Source: Hyaloperonospora brassicae (lineage: Eukaryota; Oomycota; Peronosporomycetes; Peronosporales; Peronosporaceae). Taken from it: 64,000 bases of DNA. Shown here piece after piece: positions 36,552-48,242 of the stretch; position 1 is the stretch's first letter, and every line of letters begins with the position of its first letter. The DNA lies in assembly GCA_947650285.1 (NCBI GenBank), contig CANTFL010001148.1, positions 218,360 to 282,359 on the forward strand, read 5' to 3'. The notes beneath the pieces were generated by a model. It was given only the letters and a program-made list of their open reading frames with translations. It ran no database searches and had not been told where the DNA came from. A program made the translations under genes and the position numbers.

Positions 36552-37935
36552 CCAAGTCTTGACGATTTCATTTGTGCAAAGCACGCGGCTGGTATGGTTC
36601 GTGAGAGCAAATCGCCTCATTACACACCGACATTTTGTGCCAGAAAGTTCAATGGAAAGTGGCGCATTGTTCATGCTTACAACAATCTGAATGATGCCAA
36701 CATCCCGGCTCAGACACCAATCCCTAGTAAAGATCTTCTTAAAACAACATGGTGGGATAGACGGTTTACAGTGCACTCGACCTAGTCGATGGTTATTATC
36801 ATTGCTCATGCGAGAAAGCAATATTTCGCTGACGGCGGTCAGTACTCCAAGCGGTACGCTCTGGGAGCGGCTACATATTCCACAGGGATTGTCATATGCT
36901 TCGGCCACATTCAATTTTTCGTATGAAGTAACTGTTTCGACCTCATCGAGGTTATGCATAGAAATTCCTTTATGACATCGTTTTCCATAGTCGTGATATG
37001 ATCGGTCGGTAAGATGTAAATAAACTTATCGACCATTTACGAGTAGTGCTTGAGTGCATGCGCACAATAAGATGTATTTTAACGCCTCTGAGTGCATATT
37101 TGGTGCAGAAGAGATTCCTCTGTTTATATTGCTTCATTAGTAATTGAGACCTTAGAGCGGATCCCGCCGAGGTAAAAGTCATAATTGATTGGCCGGTTCT
37201 AAAGAACCAAAAGGACATTACCGAATCAAAGAATCAAAAGGACTTACGTAAGTAACTTGGTCTTTCCAATAACTTACACAATTATAGTGTGAATTGCGCA
37301 GACATGGCTCGGCAATTAATTAATTTCCTTAAAAAGGATGTGTAGTGGTTGCCGGCTGGACTAGCATCAAGCATGATGCTTTTCAAGCAGTAAAGTAGAG
37401 CCTCTTTTATGCACCGATCTTGGCTTTGCCCGATCCTCATCGATCTTTCAGTGTCGTCTGTGACGCATCTGACTTTGCCATAGGCAGTGCACTGTTGCAG
37501 ACAGATGTCGAGGGACGAGAACGCGTCTTTTCGTTTAAGTATCGGCAGCTCAAAGCTGCTGAAAGAATTATCCAGTTTATGACAAGGAAATACTTGCAAT
37601 GGAGTACTCTTTAGTCAAATTGAGAGTTCATCTGCTTGGATTCAAGCCTTTTGTGATCGATACTGATCTAGATTTATTGCGCACTGCGACCCAGTCGCCA
37701 CATCTCTATCAGAGAATGTCTCGTTGGCTTTCATTCTTTGTCGAATATAACTTCGTGGTGAAGTACAAGCTGGGCAAGCAGAATTCTTTGGCTGATGCGT
37801 TGTCTCGCAGGTCTGGCTATGAGCTTGCTCATCTTACGACTCTGTCGTCGTCGATCACTGACCTCATCCGTTCGGCAAATGCCAAATATGAACATTGTGT
37901 CGCTCTTCTACGTGCTCTGGGATGCAAGTAGTTCC
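36549..37935 (+). pseudogene. pol part 2: reverse transcriptase and RNase H remnants
   Basis: Pieces in several frames: 'SPHYTPTFCARKFNGKWRIVH' (palm start, about 36600-36680), 'LTAVSTPSGTLWERLHIPQG' (about 36830-36890), RNase H/tether 'FSVVCDASDFAIGSALLQT' (about 37440-37505), and 'VVKYKLGKQNSLADALSRR' (about 37755-37810). The YxDD catalytic box region near 36970-36985 is damaged. Indels and stops separate the parts, so no functional polymerase can be made. Confidence 0.8.
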
Positions 37936-37999
37936 AGGACTAAAAGATAGACTAGTCAGCACGTTTGCGTGCGAGGCTACATCGAAGATTCATCAATCA

Positions 38000-39180
38000 A
38001 GGCTTGTTGTGCTATAGCACGGATGTTGAGGGTACTCCTTGTATCGTTGTCCCTCATGATAAAGAGTTGAAGTATTGATTTCTCTATGAGACGCATGATA
38101 CCGCGGTACGCGGTCATCTCGGTCGTGAGAAGGCCTATAGCTCTGTGAGACAATGTTATTGGTGACCCAAACTTTACAAATGGGTGAGCACATATGTGCG
38201 TACGTGTGAAACGTGTCAACAGGTGAAACCCTCGCCTCACGCGGTCGCGCCTCTAGCATGTTTACCTGTACTCAAGGGGTGTCGGGAGTCCATCAGCCTG
38301 GAGTTCATGTTCAGTTTACCGAAAGATTCGTACGTCAATACGGGTATTGTGGTCTTTAATGACCGTGTGAGCAAGATAGCATATTTAGCGGCGGTGCCGG
38401 ATACCATTGATGGTGAGAGTACGTCTACGATGTTTATCGATCGCGTGTTTCGACAACGCGGTTTGCCGTTGGCAATTGTCTCTGGTAAAGATCCTCACTT
38501 CACTGGATATTTTTAAATATCCATCTTTAAGGTGCTCGGCATACGATTGGACATGTCCACAGCGAATCATCCGCAGATTAATGGTCAAACCGAGCGAGTG
38601 AATCTCATCATCGGTGACATCTTGCGCATTGTTTGCTCTGAAACGCCTAAGCATTGGAACTCAATGATCCCTGTCGCTGAGTTTTTCTTGAATAACGTCG
38701 TGCATGCCTCCACCGGCTACACTCCGTTCTATGTAAATGGTCTCACACACCCTCGCGTTCCGTTAACGCTACCACTACGTGGTTCAGGGCTTGGTCGAGG
38801 AGGAGTTGCCGATCGGCTTGCTGATATCAGCCCTGCTACTGTTGAAAAACAGGTAAGCGACTTTCTCGCAACGCGATTGAATGTCTTACGACATGTGCGT
38901 GACGCACTGGATGACAGCCAAGACAAACAGACGGAACTAGCTGATGCTAAAGACAGAGATTGTATTGCCTGTTATAAGTTCGGAGACCAAGTTCTACTTA
39001 ATGCTAAAACCTACCTACAAATGTAGTGTCTGCCGTCTTCAAGACAAATTTGCGTCCGCGGTTTATTGTACCATTCACGGCCATTGCTAAGAAGGGTCTT
39101 GCGTATACGCTCAACCTTCCGCGCAAATTGCACACACACTCAGTGTTCTACATTGACCTACTTTAGCCTTATCGGGATTC
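38000..39180 (+). pseudogene. pol part 3: integrase remnant
   Basis: A zinc-finger end 'VRTCETCQQVKPSPHAV' (about 38187-38240) is followed by a core with 'STANHPQINGQTERVN' carrying the catalytic Glu (about 38555-38605). The C-terminal part has 'FGDQVLLNAKTYLQM'. The frame breaks near 38516-38532 and 39026. Confidence 0.8.
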
Positions 39181-39187
39181 GTCCCAC

Positions 39188-39660
39188 GTGAACTTGGGGG
39201 CACTTGCGCCGCGTAACTTGACCTTGCCATCGGCTGCTAATTCCGAATTAGGATGTCAAGCTGAGCCTCCATCCGGGCTTGAATTAACTTCAATGCCTGG
39301 AAACGGGCTTGGCCCAACTCCAACGCCTGAACACGGGATTGCATCGCATCAAGCGCACTATAGGTCTTACTTGATGTCTCGCGGAGATTACCTGGCTCGA
39401 GAAGCACCTTTTTGTGCTCCTCCTTCGATACACCGACCGCCACCGACGATTCTTGATGAGCAAGGGAATCATCAGTTCCATGTGGAAAAAATTCTGATGC
39501 GACGTCGTCGTCGTAGCCAATACCAGTATCCAGTGAAGTGGGGAGGGTACCCTGAGTCGGAGAACTCATGGTAGTATGATATATCCCTTCGGCAGTATTG
39601 CCCATACGCCGTGGATGTTTTTCAACATCGTGGCCAGGGTCATTCTGCGACCACAAACGC
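39188..39660 (+). pseudogene. Chromodomain of gypsy element
   Basis: A Pro-rich linker is followed by 'FHVEKILMRRRRRSQYQYPV' and 'KWGGYPESENSW', a typical chromodomain that closes with a nonsense codon (TAG in place of the usual Glu after W). Chromodomains target chromoviruses to heterochromatin by binding methylated histone H3. Confidence 0.75.
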
Positions 39661-39891
39661 TATACCTATAGTGGTGGAATGTAGCGAGTTGCTCCGCACC
39701 ATTGGATCGGAACCCGCGGCTACCGGCGTAGTCGAAGCATAGCGCGTTCGATTGCGCAATCGACATCTGGCCTTGAGCTTGGCGTATTCTTACCGAAGCT
39801 TTCGTTCGAAACGAACATCAGCCACATCGGCACTTGCTCTTGAAGCTTTCATGCTACCGAGGTGTCGCTTGCGGTACACCCAGCGGATGAA

Positions 39892-40489
39892 TTAGTTGTC
39901 CTCCTCTTCAGGCAACTCACCGGCGGACAACAAATCGGGCACGCGATTGATCGTTCTAACCGAAATACCACGTGCTAGGCTCTCAAGTTGCGCCTTGTAC
40001 TGACCTTGTGTGGTCAAGAATGGTTCGAGATACCTCTCATGCAGAATTTCGCTGAAGGCGATGTCTTCTGGCGACGTAACCTCTGAGCAATGGCCCATGT
40101 TGAAAGGCTACGGCCTTCCGTTTGAATGAGACATTCCTTCACGTCAGGTGTTGAGAGGACATAATTTCTCCGATTTTGAATCAGTCTCTTGGTCTGAGCG
40201 CGACGAAGAGCTTTCCCTCACGCTAGAGAATCAGCTCCTGTTGCTTGTCGTGCGGGTTAGTGATGATGTGTTCACGGGCATATGTTGCATAATGCTGCGC
40301 CATTGGTGCGGTGGTTTTAGCACGTTCGACGAACGGATTTGGTGCTGTGAGAGGTCGAACGTCAGACACAGGGAGGTTCGACATTGTACCGTTATCTACA
40401 TGGACATTGGCACTGCTACCATAGTCCACATCCTCATCAAAGTCGAGGTAGGAGGGAACATTCCGAGAATCGTTAGGTGGCAATGCCAT
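39892..40489 (-). other. Antisense reading frames in the gypsy 3' region
   Basis: On the minus strand two frames with protein-like composition lie between chromodomain and right LTR. One is about 88 codons (40223-40489, 'LDFDEDVDYGSSANVHVD'); the other about 68 codons (39892-40098, 'SPEDIAFSEILHERYLEPF'). Both are acidic and begin with ATG. They may be parts of an antisense gene carried by the element or chance. No known domain. Confidence 0.3.
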
Positions 40490-40563
40490 GGTGTTTCGTG
40501 TTTTGGCAAACCGTGTGGTTTAAATCGTACACACATCGACCTCTTCGAAGAAAGAATTTGATT

Positions 40564-41043
40564 TGGTACGGGGTTACACAACGGGTGTGTGTAACAGGTT
40601 ACATAACATGTGTGGTACACAAAGGACGGAGTCCCATTAAAAATGGTATTCGAACACCATATCAATTGTCGGGGGACGACGTGTGTCAGCCACCGAATTC
40701 AGAGATCTTTTAGGAGGTATTAATTAGAACAGTAGTGACTGGGTTGAGTACGTTGTTCTGAGGTGTTCTTTTCGATAAACATAAATAAGGATCAGTCCCC
40801 ATTTGATCATTTAAGACACGTGCCTTACGAGGCGTCTTTGATCGGTAAGAGCTAGCAACGCCTGTGCAGGTAACTACTCTTGAGCACTATGTGCTGTGAT
40901 TCTCTTGAATCGTTTGGTACCCTGGAACAGGGACCGCAAGCTCTCTGAGCTTGTTGACTCTCTGAGTCGGGTTCTCTGAACCTAAGCTGCTCGTTGAGCG
41001 TAAAGTCTTTCTCTGACTTAAGGAGATGTGTAGCTCCGCTACA
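40564..41043 (+). repeat. Right LTR of gypsy element
   Basis: 480 bp, starting TGGTACGGGG and ending GCTACA, nearly identical to 33318-33797. It is followed by the target duplication GACAA at 41044-41048. Confidence 0.93.
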
Positions 41044-41048
41044 GACAA

Positions 41049-43442
41049 CAGCATCAATGCACCCGCATATGTGCGATACGTACAGTGATCGAAATCGAAG
41101 AATAGTGCAGCAATGACGATTAGCAATAGGAAAAAACAGAAAGCATGAAGAATCGTGGAAGACAAAGAAATGCACCGCAAGACGAGAAAATGAAAATGAA
41201 AGCACAACAAGATGAAAAATGACGCACTAAATAACCAAAATTGCAGCGACAATGTGTATTATACATTTGTCGACACAGGTGTAGAATAACATGGAACCTT
41301 ATGAATGTTGACACTGGAATTCATACGAAAGCGGTGGCAAAATATAAAATGTAACATCCATAGTAGTTTGGTGGTGTCAGATCGGTCTATACTTGTCATT
41401 TATCACTTAGTTTGTCCCATGAAAGCGGCCGACGCACAAGAACCGTTTATGCCGCAGGATACATAGATTCTACGATGCAAACATCAATCTCTGTCTCAGA
41501 CCATTGAGACCACCGATGGTGGGATTGCAGCACCATGACCTCATTGTTAGTAAATTGCACTTCACGATCAATGTAAGCCGATAGACCGGGGTAGTTAATC
41601 TTGTGTGTACTATGTAGCTCACTGTAGATAGAAATAGTTGCATTGATCTTCACGTCATCTAGAAAAATTCCTATGTCAACACTAATCACCACCATCATTA
41701 GTCTCTTCTCTTGATGACCGCAACATCCCATCAACATTGTACGATTTTTCAACTTGCATACACTTTGTGTGTCCACAAACATCTGCGTGGATACTTGCAA
41801 TAGCACCAACAAGCTCCTGCCAGCTCTTCAGTATACTTACTGCCCTTGCTGGTTTTGTTTTTTCGTCCATTACTGCTGCCTCAAATCGATCTTTAGACGT
41901 CTTTTGCAGCATTGCAAAGCGACACTTTGACATTGCGCTATCTGACCATTTGAACTGCGCGACATCGCCACGGGCGACAGCTACACGTGGATACCGTATC
42001 GAGCTGCATACATATAAATCAAACAGATTGAAACAACGTGATCTCACCGACGAAGACGAGACGACACTAGCTACGCTTACAGAGTCAACGCACTTATGTT
42101 CGCGCAAGTCATTGTCGACTCTAGCCCGTCGCAAAGGTATGTGATGGAATAAGTTTATAGAGGCAATTCTGAAGCCATATGCGGATCAACATACGACACG
42201 AGTCATCTGACGCATGAGGCTGTTTGCACGTACAGCGAACATTGTTGGTGCAGTTCTATTTTTTCGTCCTGTAGTGCATAATTCGTCTTTTGGTAAACAT
42301 TGGTGCGCTATTTATTTCACATCTTTTTGGCAGCTTTTTTACGATTTTGCGTTGCACTCTTTTTATTTTTCCCATAAATAACATGTCAAGGAGTACCACT
42401 TTGCAAAAAATTACGCACTGTTTGCGCGGTCGCGATGGCACCGTTCATTGAGTCATAAAGCCCCACAAACAGTCGTAGACTGTTGAGTCAAGTAGCCGAA
42501 AGTGAAGGTCTCAGGTCGGCAATATTAATGAGCTGCCTAGCGTGTAGTGCTACGGTCTCAGGTCGGCAATATTAATGAGCTGCTTAGCGTGTAGTGCTAC
42601 GGTCTCAGGTCGGCAATATTAATGAACTGCCTAGCGTGTAGTGCTACGGTCTCAGGTCAGCAGTACTAATGAGCTGTCTAGCTTTTGGAGCTACTGCCGA
42701 GTTATTCCAGTTGCAAAAATGAGGCCACTCGGTCTGTCAGGTGACGCTATCAGCTTGCCTCACGTGCTGATAAGAGGTTCGGTACATATACGTAGCAGAG
42801 GATCTGACAAGTGCGTCTTGTACCCGCAACGTGTACGCACGCCCGATTGGCCCCCATTTTTCTCACTTTCATTTTGCGTGCAGCGGTACTAGCTACAATG
42901 TAGTCTGTTGAGACCCGAAGTGGCTTCGGGATATCCTGTGTTGGATCGAGAAATACACCCTCGTGCATTGTAGATTCGCTTCATTCGTATAGGATGGGAT
43001 CCTTCGACTTCTTGTCTTTCATGGGTCACATGGTGCATGCCAAGCTACGACCCACTTGCAGCTACGACGTGTAAATGAATGCTCCAAGCAAGGGTGGTCA
43101 GTCCAATGCTGTCTTGCGTACTGATCTCGAGAATACATATCACCTTAAACGGCATGCGTGACACGTGTTATTACCACATTGAGGCTACTCGGTCGTGTTC
43201 CGCGTTTCACCGGCTGGGTGTCGTGGCAACCTGGAAGCGATTGCGTGGGCTGCACGAAAGAGGGAGGACCGAAGCATACAACAGAGCTGATCTTGTCCCT
43301 ATCTCCAGTGCATGGCGTACCAGTCATCCGATGCTCTTATTCTACCCTCGTCGATTTTTCTGGTTCATTTTCACCGATTCGCACGTCAGCATCGGAAGCA
43401 ATCTGACTGCCTTAGCCGACTAGCTGCACGGCGTGACTGCTT
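41049..43442. other. Non-coding stretch
   Basis: No supported gene between the gypsy element and the TAF1 stop codon. Short overlapping frames near 41447-42144 occur on both strands and match nothing. Contains the 47-bp tandem repeat listed separately. Confidence 0.55.
42507..42694. repeat. 47-bp tandem repeat, four copies
   Basis: Copies start at 42507, 42554, 42601 and 42648 with GGTCTCAGGTCGGCAATATT. The first three are almost identical and the fourth is diverged. The unit contains AATATT and no obvious coding content. Confidence 0.93.
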
Positions 43443-46400
43443 TTACGTCAGCATGGCTGTTGTCGCAGTAGTTGGCGTCGTAGGAGTCATGCCGCCTTCT
43501 GCACTGAGCACGGCCATCTCATCCTGGGCACGGCGAAGCACCTTCTGTGCATTGGTCGTGATAGCCGACTTGGCCGGGTCACCATTGAAAATGCGCGAGT
43601 TGTTCACAATGAGCTCCAGGTCCTTCACGAACTCGCGCATCGAGTCGTACTCTTTGGCCTCGATCTTGCGGCGAATGGCGCTCAAGTCCATCGGCTGCTT
43701 CACGATCTGGTAGTAGTTGTGAACGGCACCTGCATCCACTGGCAGGCGAAAGAGCTCGCTTTCTGGCATATCGAGCAAATGCTGAAGAACGACCTCCAAA
43801 GCCTGATTGAGGTGCTCCACAGGCATACGTGAGCGACTCAGCTTTATGACACCCTTCGCGTACGGACGCTTGTACAACTCTGCCTGCTCGCGCACTTCCA
43901 TTTCTCGCTTCCGCTTTTTTTCTGCGTGGTGTTTGCGCGCACCTTCACGCAACTCTGCCAGATTAACGGTGATCCTAGGGACGGAGTCACTGCCACTGAC
44001 CGTTGGCGGCGTCTTCTTTATCTTCAGCTTCAGTGGTTCAGCAGGTACTGCACTCGCTTGTTTGCCTGGTATGGAGCCAGACTTCTTTGTACGAGCTTCA
44101 TCGGCCATATATAATGGGCAACTGCGATTCGTACGCATGTGGCCGACCTGTAGACATTGTGTACACCGAATCACGCCCTTGCCATTTGCATCTTCAGCAT
44201 CGACATTTTCTACACCTTCATCAGCTTCGCCCTTCTTCAACATCTCCTGGTATCCCTTGTTCTGCGCCTCGGTCTTTCGCAATTGCTTCAACTCTTCTTG
44301 CAATTGTTTACGTCGCTTGGCCTTGTCCAGCAAACTCTGACTAGTAGCGTCATCTTCTAAAGCTAGCATACGCTTGCGCTTCCGCAACTGGTTGCGCTCG
44401 TCGGTCTTTAGCTGGCGCTCCTTGCGTTGCTGCATCGCGCGGAAGCGAGCCACCTGCTTCTCATCTACAATGAACTGTATTCGGACGGTCTCGCTACCGT
44501 CCTCCTCAATAACTCGGACAACACGCTTTAGTACCTTTCGCCCAGGGATCTTTTTGGAAGCGCTTGGTGGCTCTGACACAGCCGGTGTGCGGCTTCCATG
44601 AGTGGGCGAAGACACTCGCGACAACTGACCTGTAGGGGTTGCCATAGCAGACGATACTGCCGATCCAGCACGAGACATCATGTTTGATCGTGCTCCCACG
44701 CCCGATACAGACGAAATGCCACTGGCCCCGGTTCCACCCTCTCTGATTCCACTTGCGCGTAGTTGATTGCGTAGTCGGTTAGTGTCAACATCAGGCCGAC
44801 GTACCGCGCTCGTAGCCTTGGCACCTGAGCTGGAGCCTTGGTCTTCGTTCATCTCTTCCATGAGGCGACGTAGCTCCACAGCATCTTCCCGCTCGGCAAG
44901 CACTTCCTTCGAGCGGTTGAGACCTCCACCACCACTGCGGAACAAATTCTTCGGACCGCGTTTTGTGTCCGTGCCGCCTAAGATATCTGCCTCAACATCA
45001 GCGCCCAACTCGTCAAGCTCATCGTCACCATCTGACTCTTCGTCTGAAGAAAATGTGGTCTTCGCCGAGCTCAGTACATCCATCTGACGCTCATAAATCA
45101 CATCACACTTCTTTCGGTACTCTTGCTGCTGCGCAGAAAGCGATTTGCGCGCGCCACGTGCAAACTTACTCAAACTTCCTGCCACACCGTGCGCTGTAGC
45201 ACGGCTGCTTAGCTCACGCACCATATGGATTCGGTCCCAGCGGCGCAGCTTCTTGATATCTGCGTCTGCCAGACCCAAATTGCGCAACACATCACCAGCT
45301 TCCTTCATCTTTAGTTTACGCAGATCGGCAGTTGTACCAGTCACTGCTGCAACGGCCTTTTGTACGGCTGCAGTTTCTGCACTGATCTTGCTTTCAGTCG
45401 TAGGAGCTGCATCTTCCTCGCCATCTTTCTTCTTGGCGCGAGACTGGGGTACACGGACAAAGCTAAACCCTTCACCGCGACCGGTGGGATCACCTATTCC
45501 ACCAAGCTGCAACATACCCGAACCTTTACCCTGTAAGTGACACTCCACGTAGTTGTTCGTCAAATTCCACGGCGTGAGTTGTAATTGCTCATTGATGTAG
45601 CGAGCAACTTGAATGTCGGTCTCGAGCTTGCGCACAACGGGATCCTTCTTCCACAATTCTGCTTGAACCTTCTCTTTTGCACGTCTTTCTAGATTCGCAG
45701 GCACGAGACGTGCCGACAATGCATTCTTTCGCAGTTCCAGACGTCGAATCATGTGGTTGATGGCTCCATTCACACCAGACGGTGTGAACAACTTGGTCAG
45801 GCCAATGTCGAGCAGCCGTCTATGACCAGACATCATGCTCTCGTACAGACACACGCTTTCAGGCGGAATGCTTGCGCGAATTTCCTCTTCGCTTTGCAGT
45901 TGCGATACTGGCTTTTTCTTCCACCAGCCCGAGTCGTTGCCACCACGCTCAAATGTGGCTACCTCCTTCATCCGCTTGCGGATCGCAGTGCCTGATTGAT
46001 TGGGAAATGCACGCGCAATGTCCTCAATCTTCAGCCGTTCGCCGTCACTTGCTTTCTTAAACAGACGAAGAATGTGGAACGACATGTACGGGCGGATAAA
46101 CTCATTTGCACTGCGAGAGTTTGGCGCCGGGACTTCAATTTGAGGTTCAATTTGTCCTGCTACAAAGACCATCGGCAATTCCATGATGTACACAGTTGTC
46201 GAAACTCCAAGTCCACCCGACTTCTCAGCCGCAGTGCCCTTCTTGCTTTTTGTCACCGAGCGACACATCAGAAATATGTCCGAGTTGTTACGCTCGCGCG
46301 CTTCCGCACTCGCAGCAAATGGCACCGTCGGTCTATGGGGGAATATAGGCACCTTGTACAGCTTCGAATTGAGCGACGTCACGACTCGACCTGGCGGGAT

Positions 46401-48242
46401 GTCACCGACAAACGGGGACTCATCATGATCCCCAAGCGTTATGACCTGGCCCATTTTCATATCCGGTGGTTTGGGGCGTGTTTTGCGGGCTTTTTTCTTT
46501 CCCAAAATACCCAAACTCGTGGACGTGTCCTCTGGTGGCCGCCAATAGTGAAGTATACGAGAAGCCATACCTGGATTGGATAGCATGGGCGGCCGCTGCT
46601 CTGTATACTCGATAAGAATCAACTTACCACCAGCAGTCGGACTCAAGTCAGAGCTTTTCTTAATCTGCGTCACCATAGCGCTATCCTCCTGTGGCGCAAG
46701 CTTAGCGGCACCCGAAGGCGGTGGGTAGAAGTCTAGTCGCTCACTGATTTTGAACTTTCCACGCGGTCGATGGAAATCGCGCAACTTCGTCTTAGGCAGT
46801 TCAGGCTTCGTGAGCGAAAGCTTTATGGCTGGCAGCGAGTGATGCACGTAGCCAATATTCTTCACCACACGCGTGTCCTTTGACTTCTTGCCACTACCCT
46901 CGGTACCCAATCGACCTTCGGCTGTCTCTTCACCAAATTCGAGATTGCCCATCACCTCATCAATACGTTGCTTCTTTTCGATACGTTGCTTGTCGAGCTG
47001 CGCCAATCTTTGTTCGGCAGCTCCCAGCTTTCGTTCTGGAATCCGCAGCGTGGGACGAACATCTTCCATTTGAGATACAGAGTAAATAAGCGACGCATCG
47101 TTATCGTCGAGCACCAGCTTGCTCTCTGGCATGTCTTGTGTTGACCTCCACCCGATTGCCGCAATCCACGAGTCATCCAGGAGCTCTTTGTTTAGCGGAC
47201 ACGGTAAGGTATCGGCCTTGCCGTCCTCCTGACTTGCTGCACGAGCGACATTTGCACCAAGCTTCTTTTTCACAGTGTCTTGCAGCTCCCACCGATAGTT
47301 TCGAGGTTTGGTCATATCAAAATCATCACCGCGAAACGCCTCCGACGAATTTGCTACCGCTTCCTTACTAGCTCTTGCTGTGCGCAGCTCCTTGTACGTC
47401 TGCAAACTTGCTTTCACGACACTTTTCGCTACTTTCTTGTCTCCACTAGCCTCTCTATTCCCAGCTTTCTTTCCACCTGCTTGCATCACCGTGACTTCAC
47501 CTACTGAATTCTCAACCTCCACCTGTCTCTCCTCTTTCTCTCGATCGTTATCGTTATCAGCAGCAGCATGAAAGTCAATGCCCCAGATGATCTGGTCCTC
47601 CCACACAATCTGCTGCACCTTGTGGTACTGGGCGTCCCTTTCGTGCTCTTCAAAGTCGGTGAGACCGTCTACTTTTCTGCCAGATGCTGCTATCGTAGCG
47701 AACGGCATGGCTGACGAGGCCACGAAGCGACGCATCGGTCGCCCCTTGGCCTCTGTTGCTCTAAGGGGATGCGACTGCATCATCTGCTCCTTTCCCGCGA
47801 CGTTATCTGCACTTCTGCCCTCCCGTGTCGTCAGAAACTGCTGCAACTGGTCGGGAACAAACCTGGCCGTACTGACAAGTGCAACGTCCACCGTCGCGCT
47901 CTGTGCTTGTTGCTGCTGCTGCTGTTGCTGCTGCATTCGATGCTCCCGCGCGACGTCCTCCATCTCCTTTTTCCACGTGCGCAGCGTGGCTTCAATCTCC
48001 GACTCACGCGACGATCGCTGATACAAAGCGGTAAAATCAACAACGTCGTGACGAGCGCGCGCCGCCTTCTTTCCGGCGAACGACGCACATACAGACGACA
48101 CAGACGACGTTAGCGTCTTGCGGCGTCCTTCCTCTTCCAATTGAGGTACTGCAGCCGTGTCAGAACCGCTTGTGGAGCGCTGCAGCGGCCCGTCAAGCGA
48201 CGCGCGAGTCGGATCGGCTTCTGCTGGTCGTGGAGGCGTCAT
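43443..48242 (-). CDS. TAF1: TFIID subunit 1 (TAF1), single bromodomain
   Basis: 1599 aa from ATG 48242. An in-frame ATG at 48326 is an alternative; the frame extends further upstream only by GTG. The protein forms the scaffold of TFIID at RNA polymerase II promoters. The central TAF1-specific (DUF3591) region spans about 515-980, with the winged-helix-like 'PYMSFHILRLFKKASDGERL' and the signature around 'TPWNLTNNYVE' and 'DPTGRGEGFSFVR'. A C2HC zinc knuckle lies at about 1356-1380 ('RCTQCLQVGHMRTNRSCP'). One bromodomain lies at about 1475-1578 ('FRLPVDAGAVHNYYQIVKQP', 'NNSRIFNGDPAK'). The N-terminus has a polyGln run. Animals have two tandem bromodomains and yeast TAF1 has none; plants have one, as here. 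No intron is needed. The 5' end is divergent from the XRCC2-like gene, with about 130 bp between the start codons. Confidence 0.94.
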   Translation of the reverse strand: MTPPRPAEADPTRASLDGPLQRSTSGSDTAAVPQLEEEGRRKTLTSSVSSVCASFAGKKAARARHDVVDFTALYQRSSRESEIEATLRTWKKEMEDVAREHRMQQQQQQQQQAQSATVDVALVSTARFVPDQLQQFLTTREGRSADNVAGKEQMMQSHPLRATEAKGRPMRRFVASSAMPFATIAASGRKVDGLTDFEEHERDAQYHKVQQIVWEDQIIWGIDFHAAADNDNDREKEERQVEVENSVGEVTVMQAGGKKAGNREASGDKKVAKSVVKASLQTYKELRTARASKEAVANSSEAFRGDDFDMTKPRNYRWELQDTVKKKLGANVARAASQEDGKADTLPCPLNKELLDDSWIAAIGWRSTQDMPESKLVLDDNDASLIYSVSQMEDVRPTLRIPERKLGAAEQRLAQLDKQRIEKKQRIDEVMGNLEFGEETAEGRLGTEGSGKKSKDTRVVKNIGYVHHSLPAIKLSLTKPELPKTKLRDFHRPRGKFKISERLDFYPPPSGAAKLAPQEDSAMVTQIKKSSDLSPTAGGKLILIEYTEQRPPMLSNPGMASRILHYWRPPEDTSTSLGILGKKKARKTRPKPPDMKMGQVITLGDHDESPFVGDIPPGRVVTSLNSKLYKVPIFPHRPTVPFAASAEARERNNSDIFLMCRSVTKSKKGTAAEKSGGLGVSTTVYIMELPMVFVAGQIEPQIEVPAPNSRSANEFIRPYMSFHILRLFKKASDGERLKIEDIARAFPNQSGTAIRKRMKEVATFERGGNDSGWWKKKPVSQLQSEEEIRASIPPESVCLYESMMSGHRRLLDIGLTKLFTPSGVNGAINHMIRRLELRKNALSARLVPANLERRAKEKVQAELWKKDPVVRKLETDIQVARYINEQLQLTPWNLTNNYVECHLQGKGSGMLQLGGIGDPTGRGEGFSFVRVPQSRAKKKDGEEDAAPTTESKISAETAAVQKAVAAVTGTTADLRKLKMKEAGDVLRNLGLADADIKKLRRWDRIHMVRELSSRATAHGVAGSLSKFARGARKSLSAQQQEYRKKCDVIYERQMDVLSSAKTTFSSDEESDGDDELDELGADVEADILGGTDTKRGPKNLFRSGGGGLNRSKEVLAEREDAVELRRLMEEMNEDQGSSSGAKATSAVRRPDVDTNRLRNQLRASGIREGGTGASGISSVSGVGARSNMMSRAGSAVSSAMATPTGQLSRVSSPTHGSRTPAVSEPPSASKKIPGRKVLKRVVRVIEEDGSETVRIQFIVDEKQVARFRAMQQRKERQLKTDERNQLRKRKRMLALEDDATSQSLLDKAKRRKQLQEELKQLRKTEAQNKGYQEMLKKGEADEGVENVDAEDANGKGVIRCTQCLQVGHMRTNRSCPLYMADEARTKKSGSIPGKQASAVPAEPLKLKIKKTPPTVSGSDSVPRITVNLAELREGARKHHAEKKRKREMEVREQAELYKRPYAKGVIKLSRSRMPVEHLNQALEVVLQHLLDMPESELFRLPVDAGAVHNYYQIVKQPMDLSAIRRKIEAKEYDSMREFVKDLELIVNNSRIFNGDPAKSAITTNAQKVLRRAQDEMAVLSAEGGMTPTTPTTATTAMLT

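Larger units (their letters stand above)
33318..41043 (+). mobile_element. Full-length, decayed Ty3/gypsy chromovirus-type retrotransposon
   Basis: 7726 bp bounded by 480-bp direct LTRs and the 5-bp duplication GACAA (33313-33317 and 41044-41048). Order is LTR, gag, zinc knuckle, aspartic protease, variable linker, reverse transcriptase, RNase H, integrase, chromodomain, LTR. A TGG-starting primer-binding site lies 2 nt after the left LTR (33800), and a purine tract (GAAGAAAGAA, about 40547-40556) precedes the right LTR. The LTRs differ at only about five sites (about 99% identity), so the insertion is fairly recent. The coding region nevertheless carries many stops, indels and an inverted duplication, so it is not autonomous. 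Confidence 0.93.

Noticed and set aside
39237..39656. Minus-strand frame of 139 codons over the chromodomain
   Set aside because: The plus strand encodes a real chromodomain and linker here, so this part of the antisense signal is probably a shadow.
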